From NCBI RefSeq assembly GCF_003789055.1, contig NZ_ML119086.1, positions 124,001 to 188,000 of the forward strand: a stretch of 64,000 bases of DNA, in the 5' to 3' direction. The notes beneath the pieces were generated by a model that was not told the DNA's origin, searched no databases, and saw only the letters and a list, made by a program, of their open reading frames with translations. This document shows, piece by piece, positions 9,244 to 19,977 of this stretch (its first letter is position 1; each line of letters begins with the position of its first letter). The stretch comes from Histidinibacterium lentulum. GTDB taxonomy: Bacteria > Pseudomonadota > Alphaproteobacteria > Rhodobacterales > Rhodobacteraceae. A program made the translations under genes and the position numbers.

Positions 9244-9882
9244 TCAGAAACGGGCCGGGACCATTCCGGTCAGTTCCTGCCGGGCGATCATCCCGAGATG
9301 CGTGGTCAGCCGGACCTTCTGGCCCATGCCCGATTGCTCGGCCCGGATCGCGGCCTGTCCCCCCAGCGCGGGCAGGTCCGCATCCACCATCCGTGGCCCC
9401 TCGAGCACGGCACCCGTGGCCGCGTCGCGGATCGTCAGCAGGAAGTCGATGTTGTGCAGCCCGCCCGTCGTGTAGCGCGCGCGCTCGGTGATCGAATGCC
9501 AGCGCCGGATCTCGATCTCCGCGATCACCGGGCGAGGGCCGTCCAGATAGCCCGCGCCGGTCTCGAAGGCGGTCTTGATGATGGCGGCGATCTGCGCCTT
9601 GCGATCGCCCAGCGGGTCGCCGCGCCAGACGATGTCCGCTGCCGGGATATAGCCGTTCGCCTCGGAGACGGTCAGCTCCCCGGGAACCGTCACGATCACG
9701 TCCGTCAGCCTGTAGTCGCGCGCCACGAGCGCGGGCGCCGCTGCGGCAGGCGTGGCTCCTGCTCCGGCCGGTCCGAGACCCAGCGGCATGGCCCGGCTCA
9801 CCGTTTCCACCGCACCGCAGGCGGACAGCCCGAAAGCCAGACCCAGGGCTCCGATGATCCGCAAGTGTCGCCGTCCGGCCAT
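9244..9882 (-). CDS. DUF6778-type lipoprotein
   Basis: A 212-residue predicted lipoprotein, first gene of the minus-strand operon that continues into the methyltransferase and PIN genes. The ATG at 9882 has GAGGAGG seven bases upstream. The N-terminus [20 protein letters not shown] is followed by AC, giving a lipobox (LSAC) with the lipidated cysteine near residue 22. The mature part has [20 protein letters not shown] and [20 protein letters not shown], which I associate with the DUF6778 family of Rhodobacterales. Function unknown; probably periplasmic and membrane-anchored. Confidence 0.75.
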   Translation of the reverse strand: MAGRRHLRIIGALGLAFGLSACGAVETVSRAMPLGLGPAGAGATPAAAAPALVARDYRLTDVIVTVPGELTVSEANGYIPAADIVWRGDPLGDRKAQIAAIIKTAFETGAGYLDGPRPVIAEIEIRRWHSITERARYTTGGLHNIDFLLTIRDAATGAVLEGPRMVDADLPALGGQAAIRAEQSGMGQKVRLTTHLGMIARQELTGMVPARF

Positions 9883-10019
9883 GTCGGGCCTCCTCGATCC
9901 GCACACGGGTCCAGACCCCGCGTCTGACGTGATCCTGCGCAGGACGAGGGGCGAAATCTGGGCGATAGCGGTGCATTTTGAGGAAATTGTCCCTATCTCG
10001 GAGAGGCGGTCACGGTTAT

Positions 10020-10033
10020 TGTTAGCGGTAACG
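10020..10033. promoter_or_regulatory. Candidate LacI-family operator upstream of edd
   Basis: TGTTAGCGGTAACG closely resembles the palindrome TGTTAGCGCTAACA recognised by gluconate-type LacI-family repressors, with two mismatches. It lies about 75 bp upstream of the edd start, in the divergent gap with the DUF6778 operon. No LacI-family gene is in the window, so the regulator would be encoded elsewhere. Confidence 0.5.
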
Positions 10034-10108
10034 AATTCCATTAGGCCGCTCGCAGCCGGGCCGCGTGCGGTTCGGACAGGACCGCCCGCCTTCGCCGAAA
10101 GGACAGAC

Positions 10109-11911
<1,803 letters not shown>

Positions 11912-11992
11912 CCGTCTCCCGGACGGGCCGCCCGCCGCGCGTCCGTCCGGTCCCGCCATGCCTGCGCCCCGCGCGACAGAAGGATTTCCCCG

Positions 11993-12634
11993 ATGACCCC
12001 CGGAACCTCCTCCCTCCACGCCGCAGAGGTCTGCGCCCTCGCCCCCGTGATCCCCGTCCTCGTGATCGAGGACGCGGGCGCCGCCGCCGGTCTCGCCGAG
12101 GCCCTTGTCGCGGGCGGCCTTCCCGCGCTCGAGGTCACCCTGCGCACCCCCGCCGCGCTCGAGGCGATCGCCGAGATGGCCCGCGTCCCCGGCGGGCGCG
12201 TCGGAGCGGGCACGCTTCTGACCGCCGCCGATGTCGAGGCCGCGAAGAAGGCCGGCGCCACCTTCGGCGTCTCCCCGGGCTCCACGCCCGAGATCCTCGA
12301 CGCCGCGCTCGCGAACGATCTGCCCATGCTCCCGGGCGCCGCCACCGCGACCGAGGCCATGGCGCTTCTGGCCCGCGGCCATACCGTGCAGAAGTTCTTC
12401 CCCGCCGAGGCTGCGGGCGGCACCCGGATGCTGAAATCCCTCGCCTCGCCCCTGCCGCAGATCCGCTTCTGCCCCACCGGCGGAATCGGGGCCGCGAATG
12501 CCGCGGACTACCTCGCGCTCCCCAACGTGCTCTGCGTCGGCGGCAGCTGGGTCGCCCCGCCCGATGCCGTGGCCAAGGCCGACTGGCCCGCGATCACCGC
12601 CTTGGCAAGGGCCGCCGCAGGCCTGTCCCGCTAG
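11993..12634 (+). CDS. eda: KDPG aldolase (2-dehydro-3-deoxy-phosphogluconate aldolase)
   Basis: Cleaves KDPG to pyruvate and glyceraldehyde-3-phosphate, completing the Entner-Doudoroff pathway begun by edd. The 213-residue class I aldolase has the core VIPVLVIEDAGAAAGLAEAL, LEVTLRTPAALEAI (with the catalytic Glu), VGAGTLLTAADVEAAKKAGA, FGVSPGSTPEILDAA, and VQKFFPAEAAGG with the Schiff-base lysine. The phosphate-binding FCPTGGIGAANAADYLALPN and VGGSW segments follow. A GAAGGA ribosome binding site precedes the ATG at 11993. It is convergent with the glnE operon. Confidence 0.96.
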   Translation: MTPGTSSLHAAEVCALAPVIPVLVIEDAGAAAGLAEALVAGGLPALEVTLRTPAALEAIAEMARVPGGRVGAGTLLTAADVEAAKKAGATFGVSPGSTPEILDAALANDLPMLPGAATATEAMALLARGHTVQKFFPAEAAGGTRMLKSLASPLPQIRFCPTGGIGAANAADYLALPNVLCVGGSWVAPPDAVAKADWPAITALARAAAGLSR

Positions 12635-12667
12635 GCCGAGATCCCCCGTCCGGGCAGACGAGGTCCC

Positions 12668-12925
12668 TCAGCCGCGTCGCCCGCGGGCCCCGCCGCGGCG
12701 CCCCCGTCGCGCGGGCGCCGCCAGCCCCTCGCGCAGGACCCCCGTCATCGGATGCCCCTCCACCCCGTGCCGCTCCAGAAGCGTCGCGATCGCCACACGG
12801 GAATCGCTCTCCGCCGGAAGCGACAGCGCCCAGTCGAGAAAGATCGACCGGCATTCCCCCGTGCCGATCCCCTCGATGAGATAGGCCTCTGCCACCAGGC
12901 CCTTGGGATCGAATTCATCCCGCAT
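12668..12925 (-). CDS. Small conserved hypothetical protein downstream of glnE
   Basis: An 85-residue protein whose ATG at 12925 overlaps the end of glnE by 11 bp. The N-terminal two thirds (MRDEFDPKGLVAEAYLIEGI, then GECRSIFLDWALSLPAES and VAIATLLERHG) look like a compact helical domain. The tail is a positively charged Arg/Gly-rich segment that could bind nucleic acid. The overlap suggests translational coupling with glnE. No function is recognised; I believe similar small genes follow glnE in related genomes. Confidence 0.7.
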   Translation of the reverse strand: MRDEFDPKGLVAEAYLIEGIGTGECRSIFLDWALSLPAESDSRVAIATLLERHGVEGHPMTGVLREGLAAPARRGRRGGARGRRG

Positions 12926-15689
12926 CGCGCGCCTCGCCGATGACCTCTCCGACGATCCGCGCCGCGGCATCGCCCCGCGCCTTCATCGCCGCGCGCAGAG
13001 CCGCCTCGTCGGCCATCCCGGTCTCCCGGAGGATCAGCCGCAAGCCGCCCTCGCCCACGGCGCCGAGGTCCAGCGGCTCTCCCGTCAGCAGCCGCGAGGA
13101 GGCCTGCAGCGCCCAGAACAGCCGCTCGGCCTCCGCCAGCCCCTCCGCCGCCTCGGCCCGCAGCACGCCCGCCGCCACACCGGCGGCAAGCTGGTCCTCC
13201 ACCCGTCGCGCCGGAGACCCCGCAAGGAGCGCCGCCGCCCCGGCGCAGAGCTCGATATCCTGGAGCCGCCCGGGGCCCACCTTGGCGTCGAAGGCGCCGC
13301 GCGGGGGCTTCGCCGCCGCGATCCGCGCGCGCATCTCCGCCACGTCCGCGCGCACGTTCCTCTCGCCGCCGCGCGTCGCCAGAACCTCGCAACGCACCGC
13401 CTCGACCTCCCGGGCGAGCTCCGGCTCCCCCGCGATCACCCTGGCCCTCGTCAGCGCCAGATGCTCCCAGGTCCAGGCCTCCTCGCGCTGGTAGCGGGCG
13501 AAGGACGACAGCTGCGTCGCCACCGGCCCCTGCCGCCCCGAGGGCCGGAGACGCATGTCCACCTCGTAGAGCCGCCCCTCGGCGGTCGGCGCCGAAATCG
13601 CGGTCACCAGCGCCTGCGTCAGCCGCGCGTAATAGGCCCGCGCCGCCAGCGGGCGACGCCCGTCGGAGGCCTCCACGTCCGCGGGATCGTAGATCACGAT
13701 GAGATCCACGTCTGAGGTGGCATTGAGCTGCCCCGCCCCGAGCGATCCCATGCCCAGCACCACCGCGCCGCGACCCGGGGGGGCGCCGTGCTTCCGCGCC
13801 ATCTCGCCCACCACCACGGGATAGAGCCCCGCCACCGCGGCTTCCGCGAGATCGGCATAGTGCCCGCCCGCCTCATGGGCGGTCACGAGGCCGCGCAGGT
13901 AATGCACGCCGATGCGGAAATGCCAGTCCTTGGCCCAGCGCCGCGCGGTGTCGAGGGCCTCCTCGTAATCCTGCGAGTGGGCGAGATCGGCGCGCAGCCC
14001 GTCGGTCAGCGCCGCCACGCCCGGCCAGGGGGCAAAGAAATCCCCGGCGATCACCGCGTCGAACACGCCCGCATTGCGCGACAGGTATTGCGCCAGCGCC
14101 GGGGCCGTGGCGCAGATGTCCACGATCAGGCCCTGCAGCGGCGGGTTCGCCTCGAAGAGCGAGAAGAGCTGAACGCCCGCGGGCAGCCCGCGCAGGAAGC
14201 CGTCGAACTGCGACAGCGCCTCCTCGGGCCGCGCCGCCTCGGCCAGCCGCGCGCGGATCGAGGGCCACAGCCTGCGGAAGATCGCCACCGCCCGGTCCGA
14301 ACGCAGCGCGGGATAGCGCATCCAGCCGTCCACCGCCTCGGCGCCGAAGCCGCTCTCGTCCGGCGCGCCCGGCGCATCGGGAGCGAAGAAATCGTCGGTG
14401 AGCGCGTGGACTGCATCGAGCCGCGCCGTGAGATCGCGGCGCAGCGCCTCGGCGCTCGTGCCCATGAAGGCCGCCAGCCGGTCGAACCCCTCGGCATCCT
14501 TCGGCAGGGCATGGGTCTGCTGGTCGGCGAGCATCTGCAGGCGGTGCTCGACCTCGCGATGGGCGCGGTAGAGGCCGGTCAGCTCCGCCGCGGTCTCCGT
14601 CGGCAGCCAGCCCGCCGCGGCGAGCCGCGCCAGCCCGTCCTCGGTGCCGCGCACCCTGAGCGAGGGATCGCGCCCTCCCGCGATGAGCTGGCGGGTCTGG
14701 GTGAAGAACTCGATCTCGCGGATGCCGCCCCGGCCCAGCTTCATGTCGTGCCCGTCGAGCCGCAACGGACCGCCGAGGCCCTTGTGATCGCGGATGCGCA
14801 GCCGCATGTCATGGGCGTCCTGGATCGCGGCGAAGTCGAGATGCCGCCGCCAGACGAAAGGGGTCAGCGCCTCGAGGAACCGCTCGCCCGCCGCGATGTC
14901 ACCCGAGGCCGCGCGCGCCTTGATGTAGGCCGCCCGCTCCCAGGTGCGGCCCATGCTCTCGTAATAGGTCTCGGCCGAGGAGATCGGCAGGCAGGCGGGC
15001 GTCACCGCCGCGTCGGGCCGCAGCCTCAGGTCGGTGCGGAAGACATAGCCGCCGTCCCGCGCGTCCGACAGCAGCCGGCACATCTCGCGGGTGACGCGCA
15101 CGAAGACGCTGCGCGCCTCGGGAATGTCCGCGCGGTCGAAGAGCGCGTCGTCGAAAAGGCAGATGAGGTCGATGTCGCTGGAATAATTGAGCTCATGCGC
15201 CCCGCCCTTGCCCATGGAGAGCACGACCATGCCCCCCGCCGGCGCCTCCCCGGCGCCCGGGGGGAGCTTCTCGCGGCGCAGTTGCTCGGCCACGAGCCGG
15301 AGGATGCAGGCCTCGACCGCGGCATCGGCAAGCCGTGTCAGCCAGCCGGTCACGGTCTCGAGCGGCCAGACGCCGCCGAGGTCGCAGAGCGCCACCATCA
15401 GCGCGACGCGCCGCTTGGCCCGGCGCAGACCGGGGCCGAGATCGGAAAGCGACAGGTCCGGCAGGAGGCCGAGCTCCGCCTCGAGCGCCGCCTCCGGGTC
15501 CTCCGCCGCGGGGCCGAGCCAGTCCGCCTCCCGCTCGATCAGTCCGGCAAGATAGGGACTGCACCCGGCCGCGCCCTCCAGCAGCGTGCGGAGGTCCGGC
15601 GCGGCCCCGGAAAGCAGCGCCGCGGCCTCCCGCCCCCGGGCGCGGTCGTGGGCGTCGGGTGCGCGCGTCAGCCGTCCGGCGAGGCTCAT
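12915..15689 (-). CDS. glnE: Bifunctional glutamine-synthetase adenylyltransferase/deadenylylase
   Basis: Attaches and removes AMP on glutamine synthetase in response to nitrogen status, under PII control. The 924-residue length is typical. Both nucleotidyltransferase domains keep their DxD motif: ELNYSSDIDLICLFDD near residues 165-180 and LNATSDVDLIVIYD near 655-668. PII-uridylyltransferase-associated helical segments (for example DMRLRIRDHKGLGGPLRLDG and IREIEFFTQTRQLIAGG) lie between. The start at 15689 gives an ATGA overlap with the upstream DUF4440 gene; an in-frame start 14 codons earlier would overlap it more. Confidence 0.95.
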   Translation of the reverse strand: MSLAGRLTRAPDAHDRARGREAAALLSGAAPDLRTLLEGAAGCSPYLAGLIEREADWLGPAAEDPEAALEAELGLLPDLSLSDLGPGLRRAKRRVALMVALCDLGGVWPLETVTGWLTRLADAAVEACILRLVAEQLRREKLPPGAGEAPAGGMVVLSMGKGGAHELNYSSDIDLICLFDDALFDRADIPEARSVFVRVTREMCRLLSDARDGGYVFRTDLRLRPDAAVTPACLPISSAETYYESMGRTWERAAYIKARAASGDIAAGERFLEALTPFVWRRHLDFAAIQDAHDMRLRIRDHKGLGGPLRLDGHDMKLGRGGIREIEFFTQTRQLIAGGRDPSLRVRGTEDGLARLAAAGWLPTETAAELTGLYRAHREVEHRLQMLADQQTHALPKDAEGFDRLAAFMGTSAEALRRDLTARLDAVHALTDDFFAPDAPGAPDESGFGAEAVDGWMRYPALRSDRAVAIFRRLWPSIRARLAEAARPEEALSQFDGFLRGLPAGVQLFSLFEANPPLQGLIVDICATAPALAQYLSRNAGVFDAVIAGDFFAPWPGVAALTDGLRADLAHSQDYEEALDTARRWAKDWHFRIGVHYLRGLVTAHEAGGHYADLAEAAVAGLYPVVVGEMARKHGAPPGRGAVVLGMGSLGAGQLNATSDVDLIVIYDPADVEASDGRRPLAARAYYARLTQALVTAISAPTAEGRLYEVDMRLRPSGRQGPVATQLSSFARYQREEAWTWEHLALTRARVIAGEPELAREVEAVRCEVLATRGGERNVRADVAEMRARIAAAKPPRGAFDAKVGPGRLQDIELCAGAAALLAGSPARRVEDQLAAGVAAGVLRAEAAEGLAEAERLFWALQASSRLLTGEPLDLGAVGEGGLRLILRETGMADEAALRAAMKARGDAAARIVGEVIGEARDAG

Positions 15690-16054
15690 GACGGGACGGC
15701 CCGGGTGTCCTGGCTGAAGAGGCTGACCCATCCGTCCCCCACCCGCCGCCAGAGCGAGCTGACGTAGAGCACTTCCTCGGCGCCGCCCGGCACGCGCGTG
15801 ACTCGCGCACGGTAGGTCAGAAGACCGTGATCGGGTCCCACAGCCATCGCCCGCGCATCCGTCAGCAGGTAGTCCCTCAGCGCAGGCCCGGTGGCGAGCT
15901 GCGCCACATGATCCTCGCGCCCGGCAAAGCCGTCCTCGCGGACCCGCAGGAAGCCAGGATCGAGCGCCGTCCGGTCAGCCCGCGCATCGCCCGTCACCAG
16001 CGCGTCCCACACGACCCGCTCGGCCGCAAGCAGCTCTTCGCACAGCTCGTCCAT
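15686..16054 (-). CDS. DUF4440 / NTF2-like protein
   Basis: A 122-residue protein of the DUF4440 (nuclear transport factor 2-like) group. It has the helix ELCEELLAAERVVWDALVTG, the pocket segment DRTALDPGFLRVREDGFAGR and the closing strands EVLYVSSLWRRVGDGWVSLF. The start at 16054 is where family similarity begins; a longer in-frame extension upstream is Pro/Gly-rich and probably untranslated. Its stop overlaps the glnE start by 4 bp (ATGA), so it is the first gene of the glnE operon. The role is unknown. Confidence 0.78.
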   Translation of the reverse strand: MDELCEELLAAERVVWDALVTGDARADRTALDPGFLRVREDGFAGREDHVAQLATGPALRDYLLTDARAMAVGPDHGLLTYRARVTRVPGGAEEVLYVSSLWRRVGDGWVSLFSQDTRAVPS

Positions 16055-16200
16055 TCCGCAGCACCTGCCCTGCGCCGTCTGTTTTCTTTGTCCCGAGGCT
16101 AGACCCCGCCCCGCCGCGGGGCAAGCCTCGGCGGGCGTCGATCGCGGAGCGCCTTCGGCGCGCAGGATACGCCCGGCCCCGCCTCCGGCGAGTCCGGGCA

Positions 16201-16275
16201 GGAGGGGGGCGCTGCCCCCCACGTCGAAAGCCGGAGGCTTCCGACGTTCCCCCCGGGATACTTCCGGCCAGAAAA
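16201..16275. repeat. GC-rich double-hairpin intergenic element
   Basis: Two adjacent stem-loops occupy the 327-bp gap 16055-16381. GGGGGGC (16204-16210) pairs with GCCCCCC (16214-16220) around GCT. ACGTCG (16221-16226) pairs with CGACGT (16242-16247), with an inner AAGCC/GGCTT stem. They are followed by CCCCCCGGGATACTTCCGGC and an A-rich GAAAAAGAG tract. The layout resembles the interspersed intergenic repeat I know from Rhodobacterales genomes. It may also work as a bidirectional transcription terminator. The rest of the gap holds no gene I can see. Confidence 0.55.
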
Positions 16276-16381
16276 AGAGGGGGGCGGCACGCTTCGGAGG
16301 CGGTGGCGCGGACTTCGGGCGGTTAACCCTTTTTCGCCGTGTTTTCAGGTCGTTGCGGCAGGTCCCATCGTGGGACCCGGC

Positions 16382-16864
16382 TCATCCCACCTCGAAGGGG
16401 GCGGCAAACCAGTGCTCCTCGAGGTTCGTGCCCGGCCCGATCCGGTCGATCACGGCAAAAAGCCCCGGCGCCACGAGCGGGGTCAACACCCCGTGCCAGG
16501 TGCCGCGATGCAGGTTCACCCCCTGCCCCGGCGCCGTCCGGAACGCCCGCGGACGGCCCGGACCCCCGCCCGCGTCCGGCGCCACGATGACGAGAAAGCC
16601 GTCGAGGCTCATCGGCACGAAGGCCTGGCTTCCCTCGGGATGCCGCTCCACCATCTCGAGCCGGTAGGGCAGGCTCCTCGGCTCGGCGCGAAAGAGGCTG
16701 ATCCCCGCCCGCCCGTCCCCGAAGTCGAGCCGCGCCCGGTCGTGCCAGCGCCCGCAGAGGCCCTGGTTGATGATCCGGTCCGGCGCGCCGGCGCCGTCGA
16801 GCAGGTCGCCGAAGGGCGCGAAGGCCGCGGCCGTCATCTCCTCGATCCCGATCCTTGCGTCCAT
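16382..16864 (-). CDS. allA: Ureidoglycolate lyase
   Basis: Splits ureidoglycolate to glyoxylate and urea, the last step of purine/allantoin breakdown. The 160-residue product has the family length. Signature stretches are ISLFRAEPRSLPYRLEMVER followed by HPEGSQAFVPM, then GVNLHRGTWHGVLTPLVAPG, where the histidines belong to the cupin-like active site. The start at 16864 (MDARIGIEEMTAAAFAPFGD) matches the normal N-terminus. It is divergent from the urate hydroxylase gene puuD, so both probably share a purine-catabolism control region at 16865-16991. Confidence 0.9.
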   Translation of the reverse strand: MDARIGIEEMTAAAFAPFGDLLDGAGAPDRIINQGLCGRWHDRARLDFGDGRAGISLFRAEPRSLPYRLEMVERHPEGSQAFVPMSLDGFLVIVAPDAGGGPGRPRAFRTAPGQGVNLHRGTWHGVLTPLVAPGLFAVIDRIGPGTNLEEHWFAAPFEVG

Positions 16865-16991
16865 CCCCGCCCCTGCCCGTTTTCGCGCCGCCCGGCACCC
16901 CCGCACGGCGGCCTGCGTGCGCAGGCCCTTGGCGCGCCGCGCCTTTCACGGCAATAGCATGGGACGCGCTGGACCGCACGAGGGGAAGAGA

Positions 16992-18239
16992 ATGCTCGAC
17001 CAAGCCATCCTGGGGGACTGGACCGCCTTCGCGGTGCGCTGGCTCCATGTGATCACCGCCATCGCCTGGATCGGCTCGTCCTTCTATTTCATCGCGCTCG
17101 ACCTCGGCCTGAACCGGAACATCAAGGGGCCCGCCGATGGCGAGGAATGGCAGGTCCACGGCGGCGGTTTCTACCACATACAGAAATACCTCGTGGCGCC
17201 CGAGGCGATGCCGGAGCACCTGACTTGGTTCAAGTGGGAGGCCTACTGGACCTGGATCTCGGGCGCGGCGCTGCTTGCGGTGCTCTACTGGGCGGGGGCG
17301 GAACTCTACATGATCGACCCCGAGAAGCTGGACCTGCTGCCGTGGCAGGCCATCGCGATCTCGGCCGGGGTGATCGTGCTGGGCTGGATCGGCTATGACG
17401 CGCTCTGCCGCTCGCCGCTCGCGGCGAACCCCACAGCGGTGATGCTGGTGCTCTTCGCCGGGATCGTCGTCGTGTCCTGGGGGCTCAACCAGGTCTTCAC
17501 CGGGCGGGCCGCGCTGCTGCATCTGGGCGCGATCACCGCCACGATCATGACCGCCAACGTGGCCATGGTGATCATCCCGAACCAGCGCGTTGTCGTGGCG
17601 GACCTCAAGGCCGGCCGCAAGCCGGACCCGAAGTACGGCAAGATCGCCAAGCTTCGGTCCACCCACAACAACTACCTGACGCTGCCCGTCATCTTCCTGA
17701 TGCTGTCGAACCACTATCCGCTCGCCTTCGGCACGGAGAACGCCTGGATCATCGCGGCTCTGGTGTTTCTCATGGGCGTCACGATCCGGCATTTCTTCAA
17801 CACGATGCATGCGCGCGAGGGCCGCCCCTGGTGGACCTGGGGCGCGACCGCGGCGATCTTCGCGGCCATCGTTGCGCTGTCGACCGCGCCGCTTTTCGAC
17901 AGCTGGGAGGAGGCCGAGGACCGGCCGCTCACGGCAATGGAGCGGCGCTTTGCAGAGGCGCCGGGTTTCGAGGAGGCGCAGGACATCGTGCTCGGCCGCT
18001 GCTCGATGTGCCATGCGCGCGAGCCGGGCTGGGGCGGGCTCGGCCATGCGCCCGGAGGCGTGCACCTCGAGACGGTCTCCGACATCGCGCGGCATGCGCG
18101 CGACATCTACCTGCAGGCGGGCGTGACCCATGCCATGCCGCCGGGCAACGTCACCTGGATGGACGACGAGCTGCGCGCGGTGCTGCGCGCCTGGTACCGC
18201 GCCGGTGCCGCGGGGGAGACGGCGCCCCCCGAGGCCTGA
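16992..18239 (+). CDS. puuD: Urate hydroxylase PuuD (membrane, cytochrome c fused)
   Basis: Membrane urate oxidase that hydroxylates urate and passes electrons to the respiratory chain. The 415-residue protein starts with WTAFAVRWLHVITAIAWIGS followed by SFYFIALD, the PuuD/DUF989 signature. About eight hydrophobic spans follow (for example AIAISAGVIVLGWIGYDAL, AVMLVLFAGIVVVSWGLNQV and AWIIAALVFLMGVTI). The C-terminal periplasmic domain is a cytochrome c with a CSMCH haem-binding motif at residues 337-341 and a downstream methionine in THAMPPGN as probable axial ligand. The neighbouring allA supports a role in purine use. Confidence 0.93.
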   Translation: MLDQAILGDWTAFAVRWLHVITAIAWIGSSFYFIALDLGLNRNIKGPADGEEWQVHGGGFYHIQKYLVAPEAMPEHLTWFKWEAYWTWISGAALLAVLYWAGAELYMIDPEKLDLLPWQAIAISAGVIVLGWIGYDALCRSPLAANPTAVMLVLFAGIVVVSWGLNQVFTGRAALLHLGAITATIMTANVAMVIIPNQRVVVADLKAGRKPDPKYGKIAKLRSTHNNYLTLPVIFLMLSNHYPLAFGTENAWIIAALVFLMGVTIRHFFNTMHAREGRPWWTWGATAAIFAAIVALSTAPLFDSWEEAEDRPLTAMERRFAEAPGFEEAQDIVLGRCSMCHAREPGWGGLGHAPGGVHLETVSDIARHARDIYLQAGVTHAMPPGNVTWMDDELRAVLRAWYRAGAAGETAPPEA

Positions 18240-18316
18240 GGGCAGGCTGCCCTTGCGTCCGGCTCCGGTCCCGGGCCATGGTCACCCCGGATTGGGAAAC
18301 GGGGAGACTTGCCTTG

Positions 18317-19306
18317 ATGGATTTCAGCATTTCGACGGGGCTGGGCCTGATGCGCCGGACGGCGCCTTTCGTGATCTTCCGGATGGCCGTCTATTTCGGC
18401 ATCGCGGTGGCCTATGTACTGGTGACCGGCACCGGTGCCGGCATCGGCTGGGGCGTGGGTGCCTTCGGGGATGCGGACTTCCGCGCCATGTCGACCTTCT
18501 GGGGCGGGGCCATCGGCTTCGGCGTCACGGCGGGCGTCATCTACTTCCTGCGTGAGTACCTGCTCTATGTCGTGAAGGCCGGCCATATCGCGGTCATGGT
18601 CGAACTGCTGGACGGACGCCCCCTGCCCGAGGGACGCGGCCAGATCTCCCATGCGCGGCATATCGTGACCGAGCGGTTCGGAGAGGCCTCGGTGCTCTTT
18701 GCGGTGGACCAGCTGATCAAGGGCGTGCTTCGGGCGATCACGGGCCTGATCCAGGGCCTGATGAACCTGCTGCCGATCCCGGGGCTGAACAGCGTGATGG
18801 GCATCGTGCGGGCCTATCTGCGGCTTGCGGTGGGGCTGGTGGACGAGGTGATCCTCGCCCATGGCATCCGCAACCGGGCCGAGAATCCCTTCGGCTCGGC
18901 CAAGGAGGCGCTGGTGCTCTATGCGCAGAACGGCAAGCCGATGATGGTCAACGCGGCCTGGCTGACGCTGATCACCTGGGTGCTGTCGATCCTCGTGTTC
19001 TTCGTCATGCTGGCACCGGCGGGGCTGGTGGTCTACCTGCTGCCGGGCGCCTGGTCCGCGGGGGGCTTCGTCTTCGCGATCCTGTTTGCCTGGGCGGTGA
19101 AGGTGGCGCTGATCGAGCCCTTCGCCATCGCCTGCATGCTGCAGGCCTTCTTCAAGGTCACGGAAGGTCAGGCGCCGAACCCGGAATGGGTGGCCAAGCT
19201 CGACAGCACGTCCGACAAGTTCCGCAAGCTGGGCGAGCGGGCCATGGGCTGGGCCACCGGCGACCGCGCGGCGCCGGCGGCGTCCGTCTCTCCGGACCCG
19301 GCCTGA
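18317..19306 (+). CDS. Conserved multi-spanning membrane protein
   Basis: A 329-residue inner-membrane protein without an assigned function. Hydrophobic spans include FVIFRMAVYFGIAVAYVLV, MSTFWGGAIGFGVTAGVIYF, a long helix around IKGVLRAITGLIQGLMNLLP, LITWVLSILVFFVMLAPAGL and FVFAILFAWAVKVALIEPFA. The soluble C-terminus contains EWVAKLDSTSDKFRKLGERA. The ATG at 18317 follows GGGGAGACTT; a TTG one codon earlier is also possible. It sits 77 bp after puuD but need not be related to it. Confidence 0.75.
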   Translation: MDFSISTGLGLMRRTAPFVIFRMAVYFGIAVAYVLVTGTGAGIGWGVGAFGDADFRAMSTFWGGAIGFGVTAGVIYFLREYLLYVVKAGHIAVMVELLDGRPLPEGRGQISHARHIVTERFGEASVLFAVDQLIKGVLRAITGLIQGLMNLLPIPGLNSVMGIVRAYLRLAVGLVDEVILAHGIRNRAENPFGSAKEALVLYAQNGKPMMVNAAWLTLITWVLSILVFFVMLAPAGLVVYLLPGAWSAGGFVFAILFAWAVKVALIEPFAIACMLQAFFKVTEGQAPNPEWVAKLDSTSDKFRKLGERAMGWATGDRAAPAASVSPDPA

Positions 19307-19389
19307 GCGTGCATCTGCGAGGCGAGAGCGCTTTTCTTGCCCCGCAGCCGCCCCTATAAGCCCGCCGAACCAGTCCCGGAGGGCCACCC

Positions 19390-19977
19390 ATGCGACAGGC
19401 GACGATCACGCGGGCGACCGCCGAGACGACGATCGAGGTCACGGTCGATCTCGACGGCAGTGGCGCCTATGACAACCGGACCGGCGTTGGCTTCTTCGAC
19501 CACATGCTGGACCAGCTGGCGCGGCACTCGCTGATCGACCTGCGTGTCCGGGCCGACGGGGATCTGCACATCGACGACCATCACACGGTCGAGGATACCG
19601 GCATCGCACTGGGCCAGGCTCTGGCGCAGGCGCTGGGGGACAAGCGGGGAATCCGCCGTTACGGCGATTGCGCGCTGGTCATGGACGACGCGCAGGTGCG
19701 CTGCGCGCTTGACCTGTCCGCGCGGCCCTACCTGATCTGCAACCTGAGCTTTCCCTCGTCGAGGATCGGCACATTCGACACCGAGCTGGTGCGCGAGTTC
19801 TTTCAGGCGCTGTCGACCCATGGCGGGATCACGCTACATATCGACCAGGTGCACGGGGTGAACGGGCATCACATCGCCGAGGCCGCGTTCAAGGCGGTGG
19901 CGCGGGCGCTGCGGGTGGCGGTGGAGAGCGACCCGCGCAAGGCCGACGCGATCCCCTCGACCAAGGGGGCGCTGTGA
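19390..19977 (+). CDS. hisB: Imidazoleglycerol-phosphate dehydratase
   Basis: Sixth step of histidine biosynthesis; a manganese enzyme of the cytosol. This is the monofunctional 195-residue form. Metal-binding motifs are complete: [40 protein letters not shown], and the second-half counterparts [16 protein letters not shown] and [17 protein letters not shown]. The C-terminal [10 protein letters not shown] is canonical. A GGAGGG ribosome binding site precedes the ATG at 19390. Its stop overlaps the hisH GTG (GTGA). Confidence 0.97.
   Translation: MRQATITRATAETTIEVTVDLDGSGAYDNRTGVGFFDHMLDQLARHSLIDLRVRADGDLHIDDHHTVEDTGIALGQALAQALGDKRGIRRYGDCALVMDDAQVRCALDLSARPYLICNLSFPSSRIGTFDTELVREFFQALSTHGGITLHIDQVHGVNGHHIAEAAFKAVARALRVAVESDPRKADAIPSTKGAL

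Noticed and set aside
7406..9976. A single 856-residue minus-strand protein
   Set aside because: The frame of the PIN gene happens to stay open through the methyltransferase and lipoprotein genes. Those genes are real in other frames, with their own starts and domains.
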